5,678 bases of DNA from an uncultured Janibacter sp. (GTDB lineage Bacteria > Actinomycetota > Actinomycetes > Actinomycetales > Dermatophilaceae). Location: the NCBI GenBank assembly GCA_946222495.1, contig CAMICF010000194.1, forward strand, positions 1 to 5,678, given 5' to 3'. Shown here in pieces: positions 1 to 5,641 of the stretch (within the stretch, counting starts at the first letter, position 1; every line of letters starts with the position of its first letter). The notes beneath the pieces were generated by a model that worked only from the letters and a program-made list of their open reading frames with translations, made no database searches and was not told where the DNA came from. Made by a program: the position numbers and the translations under genes.

Positions 1-442
1 CTTCCGTAACGTCATCCTCGTCATGACCTCCAACCTCGGCAGCCAGTTCCTCACGGACCCGCTGCTCGAGGGCGAGGCGCGACGGGAGTCGGTCATGGGC
101 GTCGTCCGGCAGTCCTTCAAGCCGGAGTTCCTCAACCGGCTCGACGAGATCGTCGTCTTCGACGCGCTGAGCCGGGACGAGCTCGGTCACATCGTCGAGC
201 TGCAGGTGCGCGAGCTGGCCACCCGGCTGGCGGACCGGCGGATCTCCCTCGAGGTCTCCGACACCGCCCGCGAGTGGCTCGCCGACCAGGGCTATGACCC
301 CGCCTACGGCGCCCGCCCGCTGCGCCGCCTCGTGCAGAAGGAGATCGGTGACCGCCTGGCCATCGCCCTGCTCGCGGGTGAGGTGCGCGACGGGTCCACC
401 GTGACGGTCGACACCGACGGTGACGGGCTCGCCCTTCGCTGA
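1..442 (+). CDS. clpB: ClpB disaggregase, C-terminal fragment (5' end outside window)
   Basis: This is the last part (about 146 residues) of the AAA+ chaperone ClpB, which threads aggregated proteins through its hexameric ring together with DnaK/DnaJ/GrpE in the cytoplasm. The open frame begins at base 2 and has no start in the window. Visible parts belong to the second ATPase domain: a sensor-1 segment TSNLGS at nt 26-43, the FKPEFLNRLDE segment with the presumed arginine finger Arg at nt 137-139, and the C-terminal small domain with the sensor-2 motif GARPLRR (GAR at nt 308-316). The tail ends in a short VRDGSTVTVD strand typical of actinobacterial ClpB. The Walker motifs, the first ATPase domain and the middle coiled-coil lie upstream. 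ClpC is the main alternative, but the GYDPAYGARPLRRLVQ wording and the tail fit ClpB better. No clear terminator follows; the next gene starts 25 nt later. Confidence 0.93.
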   Translation, partial: FRNVILVMTSNLGSQFLTDPLLEGEARRESVMGVVRQSFKPEFLNRLDEIVVFDALSRDELGHIVELQVRELATRLADRRISLEVSDTAREWLADQGYDPAYGARPLRRLVQKEIGDRLAIALLAGEVRDGSTVTVDTDGDGLALR

Positions 443-454
443 GGTCCCGGCTGG

Positions 455-460
455 CAGGCT
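455..460 (+). promoter_or_regulatory. Putative -10 element (CAGGCT) for a leaderless monooxygenase transcript
   Basis: CAGGCT resembles the actinobacterial -10 consensus TANNNT, with C in place of the first T. It ends exactly 7 nt before the GTG at 468, so transcription would begin at or next to the start codon and give a leaderless mRNA. The same 7-nt spacing is seen before the lipoprotein gene. No convincing -35 box is visible. The site lies between the clpB stop and the GTG. Its placement is the main reason for choosing 468 as the start. Confidence 0.45.
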
Positions 461-467
461 GGTGTCC

Positions 468-1502
468 GTGAGACCTCGGCACCACGTCCTCGTCGTCGGC
501 GGAGGCATCGCCGGCCTCGCCCTCGCCGCCTCCCTCGACCCCACCCGGGTGCGCGTCACCCTCGTCGAAGAGCGTCCCGAGCGCGCCGGCGCCGGAACGG
601 TCCTCGCCCTGTGGCGGGGCGGCCGGGACGCGCTCGACGAGATCGGGGTGGGTGCGCAGGTCCGCTTGCTGTCCGTCCCGGTCGGCCGCGGCACCCTGCG
701 CAGCTCGGACGGCACCGTGCTCCAGGACCGCCGGGTGCCGACCCTGTGGTTCGCGCCGCGCCCCGACCTCGTCACCGTGCTCGAGGCCGCGCTGCCGGCG
801 CAGGTCACGCGACTCACCCGCGAGGTGACCGACCCGCGTGCGCTCGCCGTGGAGGTCGGTGCCGACCTCGTCGTGGGCGCCGACGGCGTGCGCTCGGTCT
901 GCCGCCAGCAGACCGTCGAGGGGGCCGCCCCCGTGGTCACCGACTGGATCGCCCTGCGAGGGCACCTGCCCGGACCGCCTGTGCGGACGGCGACCGAGTG
1001 GTGGGGGCCGGGTGGCCTCTTCGGGTTGACCCCGGGACCGCAGGGCGCCGCCTGGTTCTGCGCCGTCCGGGAGGACCACGGCAGGTCCGCCGTCGACCGC
1101 GACGAGGCCCTCGCCCTGGCGCGGGGGCACTTCGGCGACTGGGACCCACGGACGCGCGAGATCCTCGACCTCGCCGGCGACGCGGCGGACGCCCAACGCA
1201 TCCTCCGGGCACCAAGGATGCGCTCGAGCGTCGACGAGGGTCTCGTCCTCATCGGCGACGCCGCCCACGCGATGAGTCCCAACCTCGGACGCGGCGCCAA
1301 CGAGGCCCTCGTCGACGCCGTCACGCTCGCCGACCTCATCGGCCACCACGGGACGAAGGGAGCCCCCGCCCCCTTCAATCGGCGGCGTCACCTCCGCGGT
1401 CAGGCCCTGCGGACGGGTGCCTCGCTCGCCATGCGGACGGCGACCGCGCGCCGGGGCGCGGTCCCACGGGACCGAGTGCTGAGACTGATGCCACGAGGGT
1501 GA
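468..1502 (+). CDS. FAD-dependent monooxygenase, PHBH/UbiH-like fold
   Basis: This 344-residue flavoprotein is of the class A (p-hydroxybenzoate hydroxylase-like) monooxygenase type. Such enzymes use NAD(P)H and O2 to hydroxylate aromatic or polyketide-like substrates. All three flavin motifs are present: GGGIAG at residues 11-16 with the strand-2 acidic residue Glu34, the DG motif VGADGVRS at 136-143, and the GD motif IGDAAHAMSPNLGRGANEA at about 262-280. The RPDL at 98-101 fits the conserved Arg-x-x-Leu helix that follows the first substrate-domain strands. The protein is a little short for the family, with an arginine-rich C-terminus and no extra domain. I chose GTG 468 because the Rossmann strand then begins about six residues in and a -10-like box precedes it. 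The upstream in-frame GTGs at 420 (overlapping clpB) and 462 are less likely. The substrate cannot be read from the sequence, and no biosynthetic partners lie nearby. Confidence 0.85.
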   Translation: MRPRHHVLVVGGGIAGLALAASLDPTRVRVTLVEERPERAGAGTVLALWRGGRDALDEIGVGAQVRLLSVPVGRGTLRSSDGTVLQDRRVPTLWFAPRPDLVTVLEAALPAQVTRLTREVTDPRALAVEVGADLVVGADGVRSVCRQQTVEGAAPVVTDWIALRGHLPGPPVRTATEWWGPGGLFGLTPGPQGAAWFCAVREDHGRSAVDRDEALALARGHFGDWDPRTREILDLAGDAADAQRILRAPRMRSSVDEGLVLIGDAAHAMSPNLGRGANEALVDAVTLADLIGHHGTKGAPAPFNRRRHLRGQALRTGASLAMRTATARRGAVPRDRVLRLMPRG

Positions 1503-1525
1503 CCGTCGCGGGACGCCGGTGTGGT

Positions 1526-1531
1526 TAGCGT
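1526..1531 (+). promoter_or_regulatory. Putative -10 element (TAGCGT) for the lipoprotein-transporter operon
   Basis: TAGCGT fits the actinobacterial -10 consensus TANNNT and ends 7 nt before ATG 1539, which suggests a leaderless transcript. It sits in the 36-nt gap after the monooxygenase stop, so the lipoprotein and MFS genes probably have their own promoter instead of relying on read-through. No good -35 box is seen at 16-18 nt. This element also argues against the in-frame GTG at 1521, which lies upstream of the likely transcription start. Confidence 0.55.
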
Positions 1532-1538
1532 GTTCTCC

Positions 1539-2231
1539 ATGCGACGACGGACACTGCTGTTCAGCCTGCCCCTGGCCCTCGGTCTCCTCGGTGGGTGCTC
1601 GGCCTTCGAGGACGCAGAGCCCCCCGGCAAGGCCCTGGACAAGGCCCGGTCGACCTTCGTCGACGCCGGATCGGTCTCCTTCGAGCTCGAGCACTCCGCG
1701 ATCCCGAAGGGGCGCAACGGGGTCTCGGCCGCCGAGGGCTCCGGGATCATCGACAAGAAGGAGCCCAAGTTCCAGGGCCAGGTCACCGGTGTCATCGACG
1801 GCAACTCGGCCGGCGTCGAGATCATCGCGGTCGACAAGAAGACGTGGATGTCCTTCTTCACCAAGGACTTCAACACCGTGGACATGGACAAGATCGGCGC
1901 CCCCAACCCGGCGGAGTTCTTCCGTCCCGGCACCGGCGTCGACCAGATCATCGCCAACACGGAGAACGCCAAGGCGGGCGAGCAGACCCGCGACGGCGAC
2001 ACCGTGCTGCAGGAGTACTCGGGCACGGTCCCCGCCAAGGACATCCAGCGGCTCTTCGGGCTCGGCAAGAAGGCCAAGGAGTTCGACGTCACCTACGGCA
2101 TCGAGCCGGACAGCGGTGAGCTCCGCACGGTCGAGATCAGGGGCGACTTCTACGAGGAGAAGCCCACCGAGTTCACCCTCGAGGTCTCGGACTACGGCGA
2201 CGACGTCGACATCACCGCACCGAAGAAATGA
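1539..2231 (+). CDS. lprG: LprG-like lipoprotein, LppX/LprAFG family
   Basis: This is a 230-residue cell-envelope lipoprotein. It starts with an arginine-rich n-region (MRRR), a hydrophobic core and the lipobox LGGC, with Cys20 as the predicted lipidated residue after signal peptidase II cleavage. The mature part matches the LppX_LprAFG fold, a half-barrel with a lipid-binding cavity. The segment NPAEFFRPGTG at 123-133, the following ANTENAKAGE and DTVLQEYSGTV stretches, and the C-terminal SDYGDDVDITAP all line up, as I remember it, with M. tuberculosis LprG (Rv1411c), which is of similar length. In mycobacteria LprG carries triacylglycerides and lipoglycan-type lipids and works with the MFS transporter P55. 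The P55-like gene follows here with a 4-nt ATGA overlap. The mature chain is rich in Lys, Asp and Glu. LprA, LprF or LppX are alternative family names, but the transporter partner favours LprG. Confidence 0.85.
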   Translation: MRRRTLLFSLPLALGLLGGCSAFEDAEPPGKALDKARSTFVDAGSVSFELEHSAIPKGRNGVSAAEGSGIIDKKEPKFQGQVTGVIDGNSAGVEIIAVDKKTWMSFFTKDFNTVDMDKIGAPNPAEFFRPGTGVDQIIANTENAKAGEQTRDGDTVLQEYSGTVPAKDIQRLFGLGKKAKEFDVTYGIEPDSGELRTVEIRGDFYEEKPTEFTLEVSDYGDDVDITAPKK

Positions 2232-3907
2232 CGGAGGCCCTCGGGGGACGCCCCCGCACGCTGCTCGCGCTCGCCTCCACGGCCGTGGCGCTCGCCGCGG
2301 CCGACACCTATGTCGTCGTGCTCGCGCTGACCGACATGATGGACGGCGTCGGCCTCGGTCTGGACAACCTCCAGCGGGCCGCGCCGATCATCTCCGGCTT
2401 CTTGCTGGGCTACATCGCCGTGCTGCCGCTCATCGGGCGCCTCGCCGACATCATCTCGCGCTCACGGATCCTCCTCGGCTGCCTCGTGGTCTTCGTCGTC
2501 GGCTCCGGCATCACGGCACTGGCCGTCGACCTCGACGTCCTCGTCGCGGGCCGTGTAGTGCAGGGCGTCGGCGGCGGGGGGCTCGTGCCCGCGACGCTCG
2601 CGCTCGTCGCGGACCTCTGGCCGCCCGGCCGCCGGGGGATGCCCCTCGGCCTCGTCGGCGCCGTCCAGGAGCTCGGGTCCGTCCTCGGGCCCCTCCTCGG
2701 CGCGGCCGTCCTCGCCGTCGCCGACTGGCGAGCGATCTTCTGGCTCAACGCGATCGTGGGCGTCCTGCTCTTCGTCGCCATCGCGGTGGTCTCCGGGGGG
2801 ACCGGGCGTCCCCCCTTCGTCCCGACGCTGCTGGGGGTGGTCGGGGTCGGCCTCCTGTGGTTGACGCTGGCCGCGCCGGAGGCGCTCGCGACCGACGTGA
2901 CGCTGGGGGTCCCCTTCGTCCCCTTCGTGGGGGAGGAGCGGCTACTCACGCCGATCGGTGTGCTGGCCGGGGTCGTCCTCCTGGCCCTGGCCGTCGTCAC
3001 CCGTCGCCGGTGGTGGCCACCGCTGCGGGTCAGCGACCTGCCCGGGGCGCTGCTGCTCGGCACGACCCTCGGGTGCATCGTCCTCACCTTTTCCTCCGCG
3101 GACCCGGAGACCGAGGTCGTCGGACCGCTCGGGTACGCGCTGCTGCCCGTCGCGCTCGTCGCGGCCGTGCTCTACCTGTGGCGTCATCACACCGCCGACG
3201 CGCCGCTCGTGCCGCGCGGCACGGTCCGCGGTCGCACGCCCTGGGCGCTCGTCGTCTCCCTGCTCGTCGGGGTGGCGCTCGTGTCGGTCGTCGTCGACGT
3301 GCCCCTCTTCTCCCGACTGACGAGCGATGGCTCGCAGACGGACGCGGCGATGGAGCTGGTGAAGTTCCTCCTCGCCGTCCCCGTCGGTGCCCTCGTCGGC
3401 GGATGGGTCCTCCGGTGGGTCGGCGACGGGCTGTCGGCCGGTTCCGGCCTCGTCCTCGCGACGGGTGGGCTCTTCGCCATGTCCCGGTGGGACAGCGGCT
3501 CGCTCGAGCAGCTCTCCGCGACGGTGACCCTGGCGGTGGTGGGCTTCGGGCTCGGCATGGCGCTGGCCCCGGTCAACGACGCCGCGCTCGCCGACTCGCC
3601 GCAGGAGGCCCACGGCACGGCGTCGAGCCTCGTCGTCGTCGCCCGCATGGTCGGGATGGTCGTCGGGCTGGCGCTGCTCACCGGTATCGGCCTGCACCGC
3701 TACTACCAGGCGGTCGACGCCCTTCCCCGGGAGCAGCAGACCGACGGGCAGGCACTCCTCGACGCGGCCCTGCTCCAGGTCCACACGGTCTTCATGGGGG
3801 CGGCCGGTGCCGCGCTCGTCGCCGCCGTGATCGCCCTCGTCTTCCTCGGGCTCCGTCGGCGAGAGGGGTCACACTCGCTGGCTCGTGGGTTCGGCGTCGA
3901 GGAGTAG
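2228..3907 (+). CDS. P55 (Rv1410c)-like MFS lipid/drug transporter with extra membrane segments
   Basis: This is a 559-residue inner-membrane transporter of the major facilitator superfamily. The N-terminus has ALAAADTYVVV, with Asp26 in helix 1 matching Asp22 of P55. The antiporter-type motif AVQELGSVLGPLLG has Glu148 (P55 Glu147), and ASSLVVVARMVGM has Arg473 in a late helix; these are the charged residues thought to couple transport in P55. Motif A, GRLADIISRSR at 70-80, is atypical. Hydrophobic segments lie at about 11-33, 53-72, 81-100, 105-128, 139-163, 167-189, 198-215, 238-257, 271-289, 299-318, 338-358, 375-395, 403-419, 431-452, 465-487 and 515-542. That is 16, against 14 in P55; the 198-265 stretch looks inserted. 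The ATG overlaps the lipoprotein stop (ATGA) with only a weak GAAG upstream, so translation is probably coupled. The inferred role is lipid export to the envelope with the LprG-like partner. A general drug exporter is the alternative. Confidence 0.88.
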   Translation: MTEALGGRPRTLLALASTAVALAAADTYVVVLALTDMMDGVGLGLDNLQRAAPIISGFLLGYIAVLPLIGRLADIISRSRILLGCLVVFVVGSGITALAVDLDVLVAGRVVQGVGGGGLVPATLALVADLWPPGRRGMPLGLVGAVQELGSVLGPLLGAAVLAVADWRAIFWLNAIVGVLLFVAIAVVSGGTGRPPFVPTLLGVVGVGLLWLTLAAPEALATDVTLGVPFVPFVGEERLLTPIGVLAGVVLLALAVVTRRRWWPPLRVSDLPGALLLGTTLGCIVLTFSSADPETEVVGPLGYALLPVALVAAVLYLWRHHTADAPLVPRGTVRGRTPWALVVSLLVGVALVSVVVDVPLFSRLTSDGSQTDAAMELVKFLLAVPVGALVGGWVLRWVGDGLSAGSGLVLATGGLFAMSRWDSGSLEQLSATVTLAVVGFGLGMALAPVNDAALADSPQEAHGTASSLVVVARMVGMVVGLALLTGIGLHRYYQAVDALPREQQTDGQALLDAALLQVHTVFMGAAGAALVAAVIALVFLGLRRREGSHSLARGFGVEE

Positions 3908-4765
3908 CTCGATCTTGTCGGCGACGGTGGACGTCGCCTCGTAGGTGATCATGTGGCCGACCCCGGGCAGCGACCAGAACGTCGACCCGGGGATCCCTGC
4001 GGCGATCCGACGACCTGCGGACACCGGGGTGAGCCGGTCCCGGGCGCCGGTGAGGACCACCGTGCGGACGTCGACGAAGGGGGCCAGGTCGGCCCGCAGG
4101 TCGAGCTCGCCGATCGCACGGTGCCAGTCGGAGATGACGTTGGCCCGCGTGCGGCTCGTCATCCGGGCGGTGGCGGCCACGGCCTCGGGGTCCGGGTCGA
4201 CGCCGAAGAGGTTCTTGGCGGTGAGTCGCGATGTCGTCGGCAGACCGCGGTAGGCGGCCGGCAGGCGGCCGAGGAGGCCCATCGCCAGTCCCTCGCCCCG
4301 GACCGGTCGACGGTTGCCGAGGTGGGCCGCGGTGCCCACGAGCGCGACGCCGCGCACCCGGGCGCGGACGAGCTCCGGGTCGACCGCGGCGAGCGCCATG
4401 ACCGTCATGCCGCCCATCGAGTGGCCGGCGAGGACGACGTCTCCGTCGGGGACGGTCTCGGCGACGACCTCGCGCAGCGTGGCCCCGAGGTCGAGGAGGG
4501 ACACCGAGCGGTCGAGCCCCGGGGTGGAGTGGCCGTGACCGGGCTGGTCGTAGCTGATGACCCGCAGGTGGGGGCGGCGGCGCTGGAGCTCCTCGACGAC
4601 GGGGTCCCAGGCCTCGTGGGTCAGGCACCAGCCGTGGGCGAGGACCACGGTCGGTCCGGTGGCGGACCCGCTCGCGGCCGGGTGGTCGGTGACGGCGATG
4701 CGGGCGCCGTCGGGGGCGTCGACGGTGCGACGGGCCCGGGTCGGTGTGCTCACCGCGCTGCTCAT
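3869..4765 (-). CDS. Alpha/beta hydrolase-fold protein
   Basis: This 298-residue cytoplasmic protein lacks a signal peptide and has a complete alpha/beta hydrolase signature. The oxyanion-hole segment is AHGWCLTHEAWD (HG at 44-45). A DQPGHGHS loop lies at 73-80. The nucleophile elbow GHSMGG carries Ser116. The acid Asp243 sits in LTGARDRLTP and His271 in GVGHMITYE. A cap region of roughly 145-225 lies between core strands and is rich in Arg and Ala. Members include esterases, lactonases, C-C hydrolases and haloperoxidase-like proteins, and the substrate cannot be told from this sequence. The start ATG overlaps the stop of the exonuclease gene (ATGA), and a GGGGA sits 6 nt upstream of it, so the two are probably co-transcribed and translationally coupled. 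The last 39 bp overlap the 3' end of the MFS gene on the other strand. Confidence 0.87.
   Translation of the reverse strand: MSSAVSTPTRARRTVDAPDGARIAVTDHPAASGSATGPTVVLAHGWCLTHEAWDPVVEELQRRRPHLRVISYDQPGHGHSTPGLDRSVSLLDLGATLREVVAETVPDGDVVLAGHSMGGMTVMALAAVDPELVRARVRGVALVGTAAHLGNRRPVRGEGLAMGLLGRLPAAYRGLPTTSRLTAKNLFGVDPDPEAVAATARMTSRTRANVISDWHRAIGELDLRADLAPFVDVRTVVLTGARDRLTPVSAGRRIAAGIPGSTFWSLPGVGHMITYEATSTVADKIELLLDAEPTSQRV
3920..3938 (+). terminator. Perfect 7-bp hairpin just past the transporter stop (possible terminator)
   Basis: GGCGACG (3920-3926), loop GTGGA, then CGTCGCC (3932-3938) form a perfect GC-rich 7-bp stem with a 5-nt loop, 12 nt beyond the transporter stop. There is no T-tract after it, which is common in high-GC actinobacteria but leaves the call weak. 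It lies inside the hydrolase coding sequence, so selection on the protein, or chance in GC-rich DNA, could also explain it. Confidence 0.25.
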
Positions 4766-5574
4766 GCCAGGTCCCCGGGAGCGCCGTCGTCGCCGTCGAG
4801 ACCGACGATGACGGGCGCGTGGTCGCTGGCGCCCTTGCCCTTGCGCTCCTCGCGGTCGATGGCGGCCCCGCTGACCCGGTCGGCGAGGCTCATGGACCCG
4901 AGGACGAAGTCGATGCGCATCCCGCGCTTCTTGGGGAAGGCGAGACGCTGGTAGTCCCAGTAGGTGTAGGTGCCCGGCCCCGGCGTGTGCGGGCGGACGA
5001 CGTCGACGAAGCCGGCGTCGAGGAAGGCGTCGAAGGCGGCCCGCTCGCGCGGCGAGGTGTGCGTCTTGTCCTCGAAGTACTCGACCGACCAGACGTCCTC
5101 GTCCTGCGGCGCGATGTTCCAGTCACCGCAGAGCGCGAGGGGGGTGCCGTCGGCCGTCCACTCGGTGGCGCGCTCCTTGAGGCGCTCGAGCCAGGCGAGC
5201 TTGTACTCCATGTGCGGGTCCTCGAGGGCGCGCCCGTTGGGGACGTAGAGCGACCAGACGCGGACCCCACCGCAGGTGGCGCCGATCGAGCGCGCCTCCG
5301 GCGCAACGGGATCGCCGAAGCCGGGGTCGCCGTCGAAGCCGATCGAGACGTCCTCCAGGCCGACGCGCGAGAGGATCGCGACGCCGTTCCACTGGTTGAG
5401 GCCGTGGTGGGCGACCTCGTAACCGAGGTCGGTGAAACGGTCGAAGGGGAACTGCTCCTCCTTCGCCTTGGTCTCCTGGATGGCGAGCACGTCGACATCG
5501 CTGCGCTGCAGCCATGCCTCGACGCGGTCGACGCGGGAGCGGATGGAGTTGACGTTCCAGGTCGCGATACGCAC
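4762..5574 (-). CDS. xth: Exodeoxyribonuclease III (ExoIII/AP endonuclease, xth family)
   Basis: This is a 270-residue DNA repair enzyme of the endonuclease/exonuclease/phosphatase fold. It cleaves 5' of abasic sites and degrades duplex DNA from 3' ends in base excision repair. Catalytic residues appear at near-identical positions to E. coli ExoIII: Asn7 in TWNVNS, Glu34 in AIQETK, Tyr110 in SLYVPNG, Asp151 and Asn153 in GDWNIAP, Asp222 in RIDFVLG, and Asp251-His252 in SDHAP. The length agrees with the family (about 268 in E. coli) and the gene appears intact. The start is GTG at 5574: MRIATWNVNS begins directly at the first strand, and a -10-like TAGGGT lies 6 nt upstream. The C-terminus ends in a short acidic, Gly-rich tail past the catalytic His. 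Its TGA overlaps the ATG of the downstream hydrolase gene. No DNA damage (SOS) box was recognised upstream. Confidence 0.95.
   Translation of the reverse strand: MRIATWNVNSIRSRVDRVEAWLQRSDVDVLAIQETKAKEEQFPFDRFTDLGYEVAHHGLNQWNGVAILSRVGLEDVSIGFDGDPGFGDPVAPEARSIGATCGGVRVWSLYVPNGRALEDPHMEYKLAWLERLKERATEWTADGTPLALCGDWNIAPQDEDVWSVEYFEDKTHTSPRERAAFDAFLDAGFVDVVRPHTPGPGTYTYWDYQRLAFPKKRGMRIDFVLGSMSLADRVSGAAIDREERKGKGASDHAPVIVGLDGDDGAPGDLA
4772..4776 (-). promoter_or_regulatory. Ribosome binding site of the hydrolase gene
   Basis: On the minus strand GGGGA lies 6 nt before ATG 4765, inside the last codons of the exonuclease gene. It supports this start over the in-frame GTG five codons later. It also shows that the hydrolase is translated from an internal site of a shared message, unlike the upstream genes with leaderless-type starts. 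Confidence 0.5.
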
Positions 5575-5580
5575 GGCGCC

Positions 5581-5609
5581 ACCCTAGCCACCACGCCGAA
5601 GGGTGTCCG
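5581..5609 (-). promoter_or_regulatory. Putative leaderless promoter of the exonuclease III gene
   Basis: On the minus strand a -10-like TAGGGT (5586-5581) fits TANNNT and ends 6 nt before the GTG start at 5574. CGGACA (5609-5604), a four-of-six match to the TTGACA -35 consensus, sits 17 nt upstream of it. No Shine-Dalgarno sequence separates the -10 box from the GTG, as expected for a leaderless mRNA. This promoter would drive the exonuclease and, by coupling, the hydrolase. Confidence 0.6.
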
Positions 5610-5641
5610 TTCCATCCAAATTTGCCTAGGTGTAACTGGGC

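Noticed and set aside
441..477. Inverted repeat GAGGTC ... GACCTC flanking the monooxygenase start region
   Set aside because: The arms are only 6 bp and 25 nt apart, which is expected by chance in this composition. It is too weak to call an operator or clpB terminator.
1504..1515. Small hairpin CGTC-GCGG-GACG after the monooxygenase stop
   Set aside because: The stem is only 4 bp with no T-tract, so it does not support a terminator.
132..1694. Long minus-strand open frame of 520 codons antisense to clpB, the monooxygenase and the start of the lipoprotein gene
   Set aside because: It is an opposite-strand shadow of GC-rich genes. Its composition is Arg/Gly/Ala/Pro-heavy with no recognisable domain, while the plus-strand frames have clear family motifs.
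2911..2928. Tandem repeat of the 9-mer CCCCTTCGT
   Set aside because: Two copies encode the VPFVPFV loop of the transporter. This looks like ordinary coding redundancy, with no further copies in tandem.
1519..3948. Plus-strand open frame of 809 codons running through the lipoprotein and transporter genes in another frame
   Set aside because: The product is very rich in Arg, Pro and Ser with no motif. It is explained by the lack of stops in off-frames of high-GC coding sequence.
3953..4954. Plus-strand open frame of 333 codons antisense to the hydrolase and the end of the exonuclease
   Set aside because: The minus strand carries intact catalytic motifs of two known families. This frame has only Gly/Asp/Arg-rich low-information sequence.
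5616..5636. Possible DtxR/IdeR iron box in the AT-rich patch
   Set aside because: Compared with the TTAGG-type dyad consensus, the match is poor on both strands, and only the central CCTAGG is symmetric.
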